From contig JAJDXE010000002.1 in assembly GCA_022825265.1 (NCBI GenBank), positions 1 to 64,000 on the forward strand: a stretch of 64,000 nt of DNA. Reading direction: 5' to 3'. Numbering within the stretch: the stretch's first letter is position 1; every line of letters begins with the position of its first letter. Of the stretch, positions 51,665 to 61,166 are shown in pieces. A program made the position numbers and the translations under genes. The notes under the pieces were generated by a model. It was given only the letters and a program-made list of their open reading frames with translations. It was not told where the DNA came from and did no database searches. Source of the DNA: Dehalococcoidia bacterium (GTDB lineage Bacteria; Chloroflexota; Dehalococcoidia; Bin125).

Positions 51665-53926
51665 CTAAACCGGCTCAAGCCGCAGGCTGCCCTCGCTGTT
51701 CGCCTCGATGTCGTCCCACTCGATGTAGAGCGGGAAGTACTCCATCTCGAGCCACTTATGGATGTGGTCGTTGTAATGCGGACTGTCGGGGCGGCCCGAG
51801 TTGCCCGGCGGCAAGACGATCCGAGCCCCATTGAGGTTGGACAGGTCAAAGATCTGTCGATAGCTCACGCCATGGTCAGCCGGCTCGTTGATCAACCCCG
51901 TCGCGTTGTTCGGAGTATTGCCGTCGCCGCCCTTGGCAAAGTCGCCGACATTGAATCGCGCCGCCCGCTCCGGATCGCGCCCAAGGTTGTGACGCCACGT
52001 CACAGGATGCGCGTCGCCAAACTTCCACTGGCTGCGATCCGCGCCATGCCGCTCAGCCAGCACCGAGGCGGTGGTCGCCAACGCCTCACCGATCACCTCA
52101 TCCCACGACCTGCCCTCCGGCAGCGTCAACGAACTGTCCGCCTTCATCTGTTCGTGCAGGATGCGCATCTCCTCGTACGAACTCTGCGCGATCCGCGCTG
52201 GTGCATTGAAGTAGGGTCGAATAGTCAACGCGATCAACTGCTCGCAGAACTCGTAGTAAACGAGCGCAGCGGCAGAGTCGATCGCCATGTGCCCGTCCCA
52301 GTCGGCAAGCAGCGACTGAATCTGCGCACCAACCTCGTCGCCGACGCTGGCCCGGCCAACGCGCTCCGCGATGAATCGCGCATGCAGGCTGGTCTGGTCG
52401 GACTGGACTTCCGGCATGTCCTCCGGCGACCAGTCATCCCGACCTTGCAGTAGTTCTCGCAGCCGATCGGCGCGGTATGGAGTCTGGCTGAAGCTGAGGT
52501 AGTACGGGTAGTCATCGGTCGTGGTGCGATTGTTTGCCGTAATGATTACGCCGTCGGCGGGGTTCAGATCCTGCGGCAGTTCATCGGCAGGGATCTCGCC
52601 GTTCCACTCGTGTTGGCCGTCCCAACCACTGACCGGTGTGAGCCTGGGCTCGCGAATCGGAACTCGGCCGGTGTACTGATAGCCAATGCCTCCCTGCTGG
52701 TCGGCGAAGCAGAAGTTGCCCGAGATCGAGTCGTAACGGCGGAAGCCCTGCCGCGCGTCGTGAATGTTGTCGGCGGTGAAGATGGTCATCATCCCGTCGA
52801 AGTCGTGGCATGGGTCCGAGAGGCCAAACCGAGCCGCCAACACCTCATCGTCGGACTCTGGATCGCCGTGAACGACCGGTCCGTGCCGCGTCGACCAGAC
52901 GGTCTGGGTGACAGTTTCTTCATCGCGAATCTCGATCACCTCCTCGCGCCGTTGCAGCGGTTCGCTCCCGCCGAGCCACTGCGCCTCGGGACCCGAACCA
53001 TTGCGCACGATCCGCTCGCGGTAGACGTCCCAGCGGTCGCCCTGGGCGTGAGTCATCGTCCAGCCGATTTGGGTGTTATGTCCGTAGTAGACCGGTCCCG
53101 GATAGCCGGGGCTGCAGGGCCCCGCCACGGTGAACTCCGGACACTGCATGTGCATCACGTACCACTGAGGCGGGACGCTGAAGGCAAGGTGCGGATCGCC
53201 GACCACCAGCGGCTTACCGCTGGCCGTGTGCGCCCCGTCGATCACCCAGCAGTTGGAGCCATCCAGTCCACCTCGTCTGGTGCCCGGTTCCGACTCGAGG
53301 TCGGCCAGCGCTTCGGCGAATGCGTGCGCGCCGTTGGTCCAGGAGGCTCCCGCCGGCGCGATCAATGCGGCATCGGCCGGTACGTCGGGAATCAGCGCCT
53401 GGAGCGCGTCGATCCCCAGACGCGAAGCGACCTCACCGTTGCCGATCTTGGTCGCCCAATGCACATTCGCCGAAACCATCTTGAGGATGGCGAGCGAATC
53501 AACCGGCGACCACGGTTGCATCTCGTGCCCAAGCAGCCCAAACTCGACCGGAGCCGGACCTGCTGCGATCGCCGCGTTGATCCCGTCGGCATAGGCCTGC
53601 AGGATCATTCGCGCCCCGTCGGACTGCTCTTCCCACTCTCGAGCAGCGTCGCGGCCGAATCCGAGCGTGCGATTCATCTGGTCGATCCGCAGCAGGCCCT
53701 TGTTCAACAGTGATGCCGCTCGACCATGAGCCATGTGTCGATACAGCTCAAGTTGCCAGCCGCGATCCTGTCCCAGACAGAATCCCTGGGCGAAAAAAGC
53801 GTCGTGGGCCGACTGCGCTTCGGCGTGGGGCACACCCCAACGGTCTCGCACGATCCGCACCGGAGCCTGGGGGCCTTCGGCTTGAAGTTCACCGTCGATC
53901 TGGGGAAGTACTGCCTGTTCGGTCAT
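51665..53926 (-). CDS. Penicillin acylase (penicillin amidase) family Ntn-hydrolase
   Basis: A 753-residue precursor that would self-cleave into alpha and beta chains. PVRIVRDRWGVPHAEAQSAHDAFFAQGFCLGQDR is the alpha-chain start signature. GLDGSNCWVIDGAHTASGKPLVVGDPHLAF contains the beta-chain nucleophile Ser after Gly (LDG|SNCW). NNRTTTDDYPYYLSF is the later oxyanion Asn region. The family cuts amide bonds in beta-lactam side chains, acyl-homoserine lactones or other acylated amines. ATG 53926 is chosen because the domain follows; there is no signal peptide, unusual for periplasmic acylases. It converges on the transaminase gene with a 5-bp gap. Confidence 0.9.
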   Translation of the reverse strand: MTEQAVLPQIDGELQAEGPQAPVRIVRDRWGVPHAEAQSAHDAFFAQGFCLGQDRGWQLELYRHMAHGRAASLLNKGLLRIDQMNRTLGFGRDAAREWEEQSDGARMILQAYADGINAAIAAGPAPVEFGLLGHEMQPWSPVDSLAILKMVSANVHWATKIGNGEVASRLGIDALQALIPDVPADAALIAPAGASWTNGAHAFAEALADLESEPGTRRGGLDGSNCWVIDGAHTASGKPLVVGDPHLAFSVPPQWYVMHMQCPEFTVAGPCSPGYPGPVYYGHNTQIGWTMTHAQGDRWDVYRERIVRNGSGPEAQWLGGSEPLQRREEVIEIRDEETVTQTVWSTRHGPVVHGDPESDDEVLAARFGLSDPCHDFDGMMTIFTADNIHDARQGFRRYDSISGNFCFADQQGGIGYQYTGRVPIREPRLTPVSGWDGQHEWNGEIPADELPQDLNPADGVIITANNRTTTDDYPYYLSFSQTPYRADRLRELLQGRDDWSPEDMPEVQSDQTSLHARFIAERVGRASVGDEVGAQIQSLLADWDGHMAIDSAAALVYYEFCEQLIALTIRPYFNAPARIAQSSYEEMRILHEQMKADSSLTLPEGRSWDEVIGEALATTASVLAERHGADRSQWKFGDAHPVTWRHNLGRDPERAARFNVGDFAKGGDGNTPNNATGLINEPADHGVSYRQIFDLSNLNGARIVLPPGNSGRPDSPHYNDHIHKWLEMEYFPLYIEWDDIEANSEGSLRLEPV

Positions 53927-54045
53927 CGCAAGCGCTCCAAGGGCTAAGGTCGCTGGTCGATAGGCATGGTACCGCTGGCACCGCAACACGTTGGTGCGTT
54001 CGTCCACTGACGCGGTACGCGAACGCTCGGTTCAGACATGAGATT

Positions 54046-54073
54046 TTGTCACCGCATGGTTCTTCGTTATGAT
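54046..54073 (+). promoter_or_regulatory. Sigma-70 promoter of the 54116 binding-protein gene
   Basis: TTGTCA (54046-54051), a 16-bp spacer, then TATGAT (54068-54073), 43 bp before the ATG and followed by TAGGAG as ribosome site. It is the best promoter match seen in the window. Confidence 0.7.
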
Positions 54074-54115
54074 CGGTTGGGACCAAAACCAGAGAACTTT
54101 TCCATAGGAGACGGC

Positions 54116-55378
54116 ATGAGACGTGTGGGTAAGTCGCATCTGCTGACGTTGCTCGTCGGCGTCGTCCTCGGCGCTATCGCCCTGGGCGCCGTGCAAGCGG
54201 CGATCAGCGTGACAAGCGAGGTCCGAATCGGGGTCAAACGCCTGGACGACGGCCGGGTCGAAGTCAAACTCCAACAACTTGATGACGAAGAAGTCTGGAA
54301 CGATCTGGAAGCTCCTGCGGCGAGATTCCTGCCCGTGGACGCAGAACTCGATGAGTGGCACTACAGCAACTCGGTCGAAGTCACGGGCACGGTAGAGGAA
54401 GAGCCCGAGGTCGTAATCGAGCGCCAGCCGCCGGTCATGTGCATCCACGGTCACGCTAATCCAGCGGACGATCGGTTCTGGCGCTGGACGCTGGCCGCAG
54501 CCAACGTAGCCGCCTACCAGTACGGCGTCGACATCTTCCTGTACGGCGCGCCCAACAGCGCGGAGCACGCCGCCGGCATCGCAGACTGCATCAGCCGCGA
54601 TCCAATCACGATCGCTACGTCGCTCCCCTACGCCGACGATCTGAGAGAGGTCATTGCTGAGGCGCAGGACGCCGGTATCCAGGTGGTGACCTTCAACTCC
54701 GGCGCTGAAGACGCCGACAGCGTCGGATCGTTGATGCACATCGGACTTGATGATCTGGCAGGCGGCGTCCGCGCCGGCGAGGAATTCAATGAGGCCGGAG
54801 TCAATGGGACGTTGCTCTGCGTGATCCACGAGCAAGACAACGTGGGGCTGCGCGACCGCTGCGACGGCGCGGAGCAGAGCTACAGTGGCGGTGATGTCGA
54901 GCAGATCTCGGTCGACCTGTCGTCGGCGCCCGCGCATGGCGAGGCGGATGAAGACTACACGCAGTTGGAGCGCCTCCAGGATCGTATCTCCGAGCGAGTC
55001 GCTGAGGGCGATATCGGTGGAATCCTGACGCTCAATCACGACAGCGCGATCGCAGCCTTGGCGGCGATCGAAGCCTCCGAGACAGAGATCGCCATCGCCA
55101 GCTTCGGATTCAGCGATGCGCTGGCAGACGCAGTTCGCGACGGGCAGATGTTGTTCGTCGTCTGGGACCACCCGGTCATCCAGGGCTACATGGCCGTGTC
55201 GGCGATGGCGATGGCCTACACCCTTGAACTGAGCCAACTCAACGCCGAAGTCTTCTTCAACGGCGCAGAGGTCTTGATCGAGCCGACGCTGGCCGATCAG
55301 GAACGCGCCGGCGAGCTCAAGTCCATGTTCGCCGGTCCACCGCCCAGTCCGCAGGATCAAACCGAGGACTCGGAATAG
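54116..55378 (+). CDS. Membrane-tethered periplasmic-binding-like protein (paralogue 2)
   Basis: A 420-residue paralogue of the 44925 protein. An N-terminal anchor (SHLLTLLVGVVLGAIALGAVQA) is followed by the shared domain (TSEVRIGVKRLDDGRVEVKLQQ) and a type 1 periplasmic-binding fold: FWRWTLAAANVAAYQYG, ISRDPITIATSLPYADD, QVVTFNSGAEDADSVGSLMHIGLDDL, GTLLCVIHEQDNVGLRDRCDG and LFVVWDHPVIQGYMAVSAMAM. There is no adjacent permease. It has its own strong promoter and a terminator. The fold resembles simple-sugar binding proteins; the ligand is unknown. Confidence 0.83.
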   Translation: MRRVGKSHLLTLLVGVVLGAIALGAVQAAISVTSEVRIGVKRLDDGRVEVKLQQLDDEEVWNDLEAPAARFLPVDAELDEWHYSNSVEVTGTVEEEPEVVIERQPPVMCIHGHANPADDRFWRWTLAAANVAAYQYGVDIFLYGAPNSAEHAAGIADCISRDPITIATSLPYADDLREVIAEAQDAGIQVVTFNSGAEDADSVGSLMHIGLDDLAGGVRAGEEFNEAGVNGTLLCVIHEQDNVGLRDRCDGAEQSYSGGDVEQISVDLSSAPAHGEADEDYTQLERLQDRISERVAEGDIGGILTLNHDSAIAALAAIEASETEIAIASFGFSDALADAVRDGQMLFVVWDHPVIQGYMAVSAMAMAYTLELSQLNAEVFFNGAEVLIEPTLADQERAGELKSMFAGPPPSPQDQTEDSE

Positions 55379-55412
55379 CCTCTGACCGACTTGCGGCAAG
55401 GTCGAATGAGCG

Positions 55413-55449
55413 AGCGCGGCTGATCTGCTTGATCAGCCGCGCTTCGCTG
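55413..55449 (+). terminator. Rho-independent terminator after the binding protein
   Basis: A perfect 12-bp stem GCGCGGCTGATC/GATCAGCCGCGC with loop TGCTT, followed by TTCGCTGTT. Confidence 0.8.
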
Positions 55450-55499
55450 TTCAGACTGAGGACGGTTTGCCTACTACCGGCCCAGACTGAGGACGCAAC

Positions 55500-56495
55500 A
55501 TGCGATACATCATCTATGGAGCGGGCGGCATCGGCGCTGGGATCGGCGCGCTCCTGCAGTTGGCCGGTTGTGACGTTGTCCTGATCGCACGCGGCGCCCA
55601 TCTGTCGGCGATGCAGGAGCATGGGCTGTTGGTCCGTCGGCCAGGCAAAGAGCAGCGCGTGCCAGTCACAGCGGTCGGCCATCCGTCGGAGTTGACGTTC
55701 AGTGACGGCGACGTGGTCATCCTGACCATGAAGGGACAGGACACATCCGGCGCGCTCGACGACCTTGAACGAAGCGCCGGTCCGGAGATCCCCATCGTCT
55801 GTGGACAAAACGGCGTCGGCAACGAGCCCAACGCGGCACGGCGTTTTCTCAATGTGTACGGCATGTTGGTCGTGATGCCGGCAACGTTTCTCGTCCCCGG
55901 CGAGATTGCCCTGTTCGGCACGCCCAAGCCAGGACTGCTGGATAGCGGCCGTTACCCCCGTGGGGTCGATCCAACGATCACACAGCTCTGCGACGATCTC
56001 ACAACGGCCGGATTCAATGCCCGGCCTGATCCGAATGTGATGAGACTGAAACACGGCAAGCTGCTCGACAATCTCGGCAATGCGGTGGGGGCACTCTGCG
56101 GAGAAACCGCGCTGCGATCAGCCGGCGACGACGTGAGGGCGTTCATTCGCCGAATGCGAGACGAGGCGCTCGCCTGTTACAAAGCGGCAGGCATCGACTA
56201 CGCCCCACGTGCGGAAGTCGGCGAGCGCCGAGCAGCGACATTCAGCGCCGGCGAGATTCCCGGCGTCGAGCGAGGCGGCAGCTCCACCTGGCAGTCGTTC
56301 CGACGTGGAGTCCCCGCCATCGAGACCGACTGGTTGAACGGCGAAATTGTCCTGCTCGGCCTCGAACACGACGTGCCAACGCCGGCGAATCGCGCTCTGC
56401 AGCTCATGGCCAAGCGAACGCTGCGGGCCGGTCTGGGCGACGGCGCCGTCCCGATCGAGGAAATTGTCGCTCTCGAACAAGAGCTACAGGCCTGA
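55500..56495 (+). CDS. PanE/ApbA-family 2-dehydropantoate 2-reductase-like protein
   Basis: A 331-residue NADP-dependent ketoacid reductase-like protein. The Rossmann loop is YGAGGIGAGIGALL, followed by DVVILTMKGQD, QNGVGNE and the C-terminal helical domain with KLLDNLGNAVGAL. ApbA/PanE makes pantoate for coenzyme A; paralogues act on other 2-keto acids. Without other pan genes nearby, a different substrate is possible. It starts 121 bp after the binding-protein gene, beyond its terminator. Confidence 0.85.
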   Translation: MRYIIYGAGGIGAGIGALLQLAGCDVVLIARGAHLSAMQEHGLLVRRPGKEQRVPVTAVGHPSELTFSDGDVVILTMKGQDTSGALDDLERSAGPEIPIVCGQNGVGNEPNAARRFLNVYGMLVVMPATFLVPGEIALFGTPKPGLLDSGRYPRGVDPTITQLCDDLTTAGFNARPDPNVMRLKHGKLLDNLGNAVGALCGETALRSAGDDVRAFIRRMRDEALACYKAAGIDYAPRAEVGERRAATFSAGEIPGVERGGSSTWQSFRRGVPAIETDWLNGEIVLLGLEHDVPTPANRALQLMAKRTLRAGLGDGAVPIEEIVALEQELQA

Positions 56496-56505
56496 AGGCC
56501 TTCGT

Positions 56506-56997
56506 CTAGCTGGCCAGACCCTCGACCACTCGCGCATGAGGTAGCTGCGCCAGATCGTCGGCCTTGACGCCGATCTTGAGCGATCGGCTGCCTCCACCAA
56601 GCCACATCAACTCGTCGCCGACAATCCGCGCATCGATCAGAATGGGCACCTCGGACGGCAGATCGAAGGGCGTCACGCCGCCCGACATCATGCCGGTCAG
56701 CGCTTCCGCCTCCTCAAACGAGGCGAACGAGCACTTCCGCACGCCCATCTCCTTGCGAACGGTTCGATTGACATCGAGCCGCGTGTTGGCAAGCACCAGA
56801 CATGCGGCGTAGCTCTTCGGTTCCTTCTTCGACGCCACCAGGATGGTGTTGACCGACTGCTCGTACGGAATATCAAAGACCTCGCAAAACACGGCCGTGT
56901 CCGCCTGATCGGGCTGGCAGACGATGGTCTCGTAGGCAATTCCCCGCTTGGCCAGAAATCCTCGCACGCGCGCCTCGATGGCATCGGAATCGGTCAT
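56506..56997 (-). CDS. YbaK/EbsC-family Cys-tRNA(Pro) deacylase-like protein
   Basis: A 163-residue single-domain YbaK protein: VRGFLAKRGIAYETIVCQP, NTILVASKKEPKSYAACLVLANTRLD, CSFASFEEAEALTGMMSGGVTPFDLP and VPILIDARIVG. It removes mischarged Cys from tRNA-Pro or other aminoacyl groups. The conserved Lys and GG-x-TPF loop are present. The ATG at 56997 follows GGAAG; the upstream extension in frame is rejected. It converges on the PanE-like gene with a 10-bp gap and is divergent from the solute-binding gene. Confidence 0.87.
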   Translation of the reverse strand: MTDSDAIEARVRGFLAKRGIAYETIVCQPDQADTAVFCEVFDIPYEQSVNTILVASKKEPKSYAACLVLANTRLDVNRTVRKEMGVRKCSFASFEEAEALTGMMSGGVTPFDLPSEVPILIDARIVGDELMWLGGGSRSLKIGVKADDLAQLPHARVVEGLAS

Positions 56998-57113
56998 TTG
57001 ACTTCCAACTGTGCAAACCGGGTTACGAAGGGTTATATTACGCGCACCCGAATGGCCGAGAGAGCGGGCGGCTACTTGTACCGCGATCGGCAATAGGACG
57101 CGAGGAGCGAAAC

Positions 57114-59144
57114 ATGACAGAGCGCAACTATTGGAAGCGAATGCAGCGCAAACGCCTCAGCCGACGAACGCTGATGAGCGCGTCGGCCCGAGCAGGCGTC
57201 GGCGCCGCTGGCATCGCCCTGGTCGGATGTGGCGATGACGACGATGACGGCCAGCAGGCAGCCGCACAGGCGCAGCAGCAACAAGCGCAGCCGCAACAAG
57301 CTGCCCAACAGCAAGCGCAGCAGCAGGCACAGCAAGCCGCCGCGCAGCAGGCAACGACTCAACAGGATGCTGCTGAGGAACAGGCGGTTGCGTTGCTTCC
57401 TGGTCAGTTGACCGCCGAAGAAGAGGCGATGACGCTCACGCCCGAGGAGGAGTATCGGCTCCGCTATCACTGGAGTAAGTTGCAAAACCTCCCCGGACAG
57501 GCCGACGGCCCCCGCTACGGCGGGACCTGGACGCTCGCACACCTTCCGGTTGCCAACTGGAACGTGGTCGGCCCGCAGGCGAACATCATGGCGGCCTTCG
57601 CACCGATGTTCTACAGCCAGCTTGTCGTCTTCCCCATGGACGACTGGGCTAACGCTCACTACTACGAGTTGGAGGGTGATGTCGCAGCCGGTTGGGAAAT
57701 CCCGGACGAACTGACCACGATTTTCACGATCCATGATGGCGTGAAGTGGCAGGACAAGCCGCCGCTGGACGGCCGCACGCTGACCGCCGAAGACGTCAAG
57801 ATCGCCTACGACGCGCTGCGTGACGGATCATTCCTGGCCCACGAGGGCGAAGTGGACCCGGTGCCGGTGCAGGCCTCGTCGTATACGGCGGTGAAGGACA
57901 TCGATTTCGACAACGCGTCGAACACGGTTCGCTTCAACCTGCTCGAGCCGGCCGCGTACCTGCTGAACAACATGATGAACCCGTTCCACGTCATCGCGGC
58001 GCCCGAGTTCATCACCTCCGACTACACCGTGCTGGACGACTGGCGCAACACAGTCGGCACCGGCCCCTTCGTCCTCGACTTCGTCGAGCAGGGCGCCGAA
58101 TGGAAGGCCTCCAAGAACCCGACGTACTTCAAGAAAGACCCACGCAACGGCAAGCAGCTGCCGTACATGGACGGGCTGCACGGTCCCGACTTTGTCAACC
58201 AGCGCGAGTCGGAGTGGGCGGCCTGGGAGAGTGACGTCATCGACCGGCTCACGGTCCAGGACCTCGCCGACTTGGAGCGCGTGTTTGATACGCAACCGGA
58301 CTCGACCGTGCAGGTCTGCGCGCCGCCTCCGGGCTGGCAGCCGTACCTGTCCTTCCACAACCTGGACGAACCGCCGTTCAACGACATCCGCGTTCGCCAG
58401 GCCCTTGCTCTCGGCCTCAACCGTGAGGAACAGAAGCTGGGCGTGTACGACGGCCTCGCTGCTGCCGGGTACGGTCAGAACTGGACCTTCTTTGAGGACC
58501 TGGAATCGCCTTGGGGCTTCCGCGAATGGCCGTGGACTCCAGCGGAACTCGGTGAGTTCGGCGACTTCGACGCCGCCAAGGGTCGGCAGTTGCTCGACGC
58601 GGCTGGGTACAACGAAGACAACCAGCTTGAGTTCGAAGCTACCTTCCACGCCGTGGCCGGCGTCTACCTGAATCTCTTTGAGCTCTGTCGTCAGCAGTGG
58701 AACACCAACCTCGGCATCCAGGTCAACCATTTCCAGGTCGACCTGGAAACGTGGCTGGGCCGCCTGGTCACGCGCGACTTCAAGGACTCGCTGTTCACCT
58801 GGCTGATTGGCGCGGAGATGGACGCCGACGGACTCTCCTACGGCAAGCTGCACAGCGAGAGCCCGGGCAACTTCTACGGGATCAGTGAGCCAGACGTTGA
58901 CCAGTGGTGCCTTGAGCAGCGCCAGGAACTCGACGTCAACAAGCGCTCGGAGATCCTTGAGAAGATCCGAGTCCGCGAGCTCGAGAACATGTGGCGCATC
59001 TTCGCCGTCAACCCGTACCGCATCGCGGCGCGGCGTGGATACCTGTTCAACGAGATGGACACCTACAACGCCTGGAACCCTGGCTGGGGTGCGACCAACA
59101 CCGAGAGGATCTGGAAGAACTTCCCGGATTACCCGAGGGCCTAG
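57114..59144 (+). CDS. ABC-type peptide/nickel solute-binding lipoprotein (SBP family 5)
   Basis: A 676-residue substrate-binding protein for an Opp/Dpp-type importer. The N-terminus combines a twin-arginine motif (LSRRTLM, residues 15-21) with a lipobox ending at Cys39 (ALVGC), so it is probably Tat-exported and lipid-anchored. Residues about 45-85 are a Gln/Ala-rich linker made from CAGCAG-like DNA. The SBP_5 domain follows: HDGVKWQDKPPLDGRTLTAEDVKIAYDAL, NTVGTGPFVLDFVEQGAEWKAS, PPFNDIRVRQALALGLNREE. It is first in an operon with two permeases. A TATATT -10-like box lies at 57034. The ligand is unknown. Confidence 0.92.
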   Translation: MTERNYWKRMQRKRLSRRTLMSASARAGVGAAGIALVGCGDDDDDGQQAAAQAQQQQAQPQQAAQQQAQQQAQQAAAQQATTQQDAAEEQAVALLPGQLTAEEEAMTLTPEEEYRLRYHWSKLQNLPGQADGPRYGGTWTLAHLPVANWNVVGPQANIMAAFAPMFYSQLVVFPMDDWANAHYYELEGDVAAGWEIPDELTTIFTIHDGVKWQDKPPLDGRTLTAEDVKIAYDALRDGSFLAHEGEVDPVPVQASSYTAVKDIDFDNASNTVRFNLLEPAAYLLNNMMNPFHVIAAPEFITSDYTVLDDWRNTVGTGPFVLDFVEQGAEWKASKNPTYFKKDPRNGKQLPYMDGLHGPDFVNQRESEWAAWESDVIDRLTVQDLADLERVFDTQPDSTVQVCAPPPGWQPYLSFHNLDEPPFNDIRVRQALALGLNREEQKLGVYDGLAAAGYGQNWTFFEDLESPWGFREWPWTPAELGEFGDFDAAKGRQLLDAAGYNEDNQLEFEATFHAVAGVYLNLFELCRQQWNTNLGIQVNHFQVDLETWLGRLVTRDFKDSLFTWLIGAEMDADGLSYGKLHSESPGNFYGISEPDVDQWCLEQRQELDVNKRSEILEKIRVRELENMWRIFAVNPYRIAARRGYLFNEMDTYNAWNPGWGATNTERIWKNFPDYPRA

Positions 59145-59177
59145 GTGCGATTCAACATCGCTCAGTCCTGAACGACA

Positions 59178-59211
59178 GACTGCCGGCCGCGGACACCGTG
59201 GACCGGCAGTC
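59178..59211 (+). promoter_or_regulatory. Intercistronic hairpin between binding protein and permease
   Basis: GACTGCCGG pairs with CCGGCAGTC around a 16-nt loop in the 93-bp gap. Such hairpins commonly raise the level of the upstream binding-protein mRNA by blocking 3' decay or partly terminating transcription. Confidence 0.6.
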
Positions 59212-59237
59212 AAGGCAGGGAAACGAGGCGTGAACGC

Positions 59238-60200
59238 ATGTCGGGCTATATCGTTCGTCGCTTGATTGGCGTCGTCATTGTCGTCTTTCTGCTCTCGATC
59301 ATCTCATTCATGCTGGTCAATGCGTTCCCTGGCAGCACTGCCGAACGACTGCTGTCCGAAAGTCCCCAAGGCGGAGCGATCACGCAAGAGTTGATCGATC
59401 GATTCAATCGTGAACTCGGCTTGGACAAGCCCGTCATTGAGCGCTACGGCGATTGGCTCTGGGCCGCGCTACAAGGCGATCTGGGGGAGTCATTCGCCAC
59501 GTCGGAGAGTGTGCTGAATGAGCTGAAGATCCGCTTACCTCGCAGCATCGAGCTGGTCATTATCGCCAGTCTGCTCGCCTTCCTGATCGCGATACCTGTT
59601 GGGATCATCTCGGCCGTGAAGCAAAATTCGCCGGCCGATTACAGCGGGCGAATATTCACAATCCTCGGGCTCGCCGTCCCGAATTTCTTGCTCGGGATCC
59701 TCGTCGTTTCCTTCGTCGCCAAGTGGATCGGCGTTTCGCTGGCCACTCTGCCCTCTCCCTATATCTGGGACGATCCGGTCACCAACCTGGAGGCGTTCAT
59801 CGCGCCCTCGCTGGTGCTGGCCGCATCGCTCATGGCAACCTTGATGCGGATGCAGCGATCGCAGCTGCTTGAGGTCGTGCACGAAGACTATGTTCGAACG
59901 GCTCGAGCCAAGGGCTTGTCTGAACGAGTCGTCGTCATGCGCCACGCTTTGCGCAACTCCTTCATTCCGGTGCTGACGATCTTTGCGAATCAGTTCGCAT
60001 TCCTGATTTCGGGAGCAGTGATCGTCGAGTACATCTTCCGCATCAACGGTGTTGGTGCGCTGCTGGTCACATCAATCCGCCGCGCTGACTTCCCCCTGGT
60101 GGTCGGTGTCGTGGTGGTGATCGGATTTGGCGTGGTTCTGATCAACCTCATCACTGATCTGAGCTACGCGTGGATCGACCCGCGGATTCGGTACGGCTAG
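59238..60200 (+). CDS. ABC transporter permease (DppB/OppB type)
   Basis: A 320-residue inner-membrane permease with six helices. The BPD_transp_1 region includes the EAA loop VHEDYVRTARAKGLSERVVVMRHALRNSFIPVL, where Gly and Ala contact the ATPase. The N-terminal VRRLIGVVIVVFLLSIISFMLVNAFPG is the standard DppB opening, and RFNRELGLDKPVIERYGDWLW the periplasmic segment. It pairs with the following DppC-type permease. Confidence 0.93.
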   Translation: MSGYIVRRLIGVVIVVFLLSIISFMLVNAFPGSTAERLLSESPQGGAITQELIDRFNRELGLDKPVIERYGDWLWAALQGDLGESFATSESVLNELKIRLPRSIELVIIASLLAFLIAIPVGIISAVKQNSPADYSGRIFTILGLAVPNFLLGILVVSFVAKWIGVSLATLPSPYIWDDPVTNLEAFIAPSLVLAASLMATLMRMQRSQLLEVVHEDYVRTARAKGLSERVVVMRHALRNSFIPVLTIFANQFAFLISGAVIVEYIFRINGVGALLVTSIRRADFPLVVGVVVVIGFGVVLINLITDLSYAWIDPRIRYG

Positions 60201-60212
60201 GAGTAAGACATC

Positions 60213-61166
60213 ATGGCCACAGCTGCGGGTACTGCAGACGAAATCGTTGTCGCTCTACCAGTGAGGCGGAGCCGGCTGCGTCGCATGGGCCAGCTGGCGC
60301 GTCAGCGCCCGCTTGGTGCTCTAGGCGCCGGCATCATCTTCATCCTGATTGTGGCAGCGCTGTTCGGTCAGGACATTTCCGCCTACGGCACCACGATCGT
60401 GCCGGGTTTCGCACCGCATCCGGCCGAAAAGGCTGACCCGATTAACAAGCTGGCGGCTCCGTCCTGGCCTGACCACATCGCCGGGACCGACGTGATTGGC
60501 CGAGACCTGTTTAGCCGCATCATCTTCGGTGCCCGCACGGCGATGATCATCGGAATCGCGGCGACTGGGATCGGAATCGCCATTGGCACGTTGATTGGGA
60601 CCGTCTCCGCCTATGGAGGTGGGTTCGTCGACCTCTTCATCCAACGGGTGTCCGACTCGATGCAGGCATTGCCGCCCCTTGTACTGATGATGGTGCTGGT
60701 GACGATGATGTCGCCCGGCATTGGGACGGTGGTGTTTGTCATTGTGATCTTCCTGGTCCCGGGGACTCAACGCGTCATTCGCGGCACGGTCTTATCGATC
60801 AAGGAGTTCACCTACATCGAAGCGGCCCGCGCCGTCGGTGCGACAGCGCCGCGCATCGTCCTCCGCCATATCGTTCCCAACATCGTCGCGCCGATCATGG
60901 TGCTGGCGACCATCACAATCGGTGGAACGATTTTGGCTGAGGCGGCGCTTTCCTTCCTCGCGCTGGGCGCGAACTCAGCCGAGAATCCGACCTGGGGCTT
61001 TGTGCTCTACGAGGCGACTCAACGCGGCAACCTGACCAAGTGGCCATGGCTGGCGTTGACGCCTGGCGCGGCGATCACATTGGTCGTCTTCGCCTTCAAC
61101 GTGTTTGGCGACGCGATCCGTGACATCCTTGACCCGCGACTTCGAGGCACTGGGGCCGGCGCGTAG
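60213..61166 (+). CDS. ABC transporter permease (DppC/OppC type)
   Basis: A 317-residue permease. The OppC_N helix (PLGALGAGIIFILIVAALFGQ) is followed by HIAGTDVIGRDLFSRIIFGARTAMIIGI, the EAA loop IEAARAVGATAPRIVLRHIVPNI, and GGTILAEAALSFLALG near the end. It is 12 bp downstream of the DppB-type gene. The usual DppD/DppF ATPase genes do not follow; a terminator-like hairpin and the sdh cluster on the other strand come next. The importer must borrow ATPases from elsewhere. Confidence 0.93.
   Translation: MATAAGTADEIVVALPVRRSRLRRMGQLARQRPLGALGAGIIFILIVAALFGQDISAYGTTIVPGFAPHPAEKADPINKLAAPSWPDHIAGTDVIGRDLFSRIIFGARTAMIIGIAATGIGIAIGTLIGTVSAYGGGFVDLFIQRVSDSMQALPPLVLMMVLVTMMSPGIGTVVFVIVIFLVPGTQRVIRGTVLSIKEFTYIEAARAVGATAPRIVLRHIVPNIVAPIMVLATITIGGTILAEAALSFLALGANSAENPTWGFVLYEATQRGNLTKWPWLALTPGAAITLVVFAFNVFGDAIRDILDPRLRGTGAGA

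Noticed and set aside
54032..55399. 455-codon minus-strand frame opposite the second binding protein
   Set aside because: The plus strand has promoter, ribosome site, signal anchor and a paralogue in the window; the minus frame has none of these.
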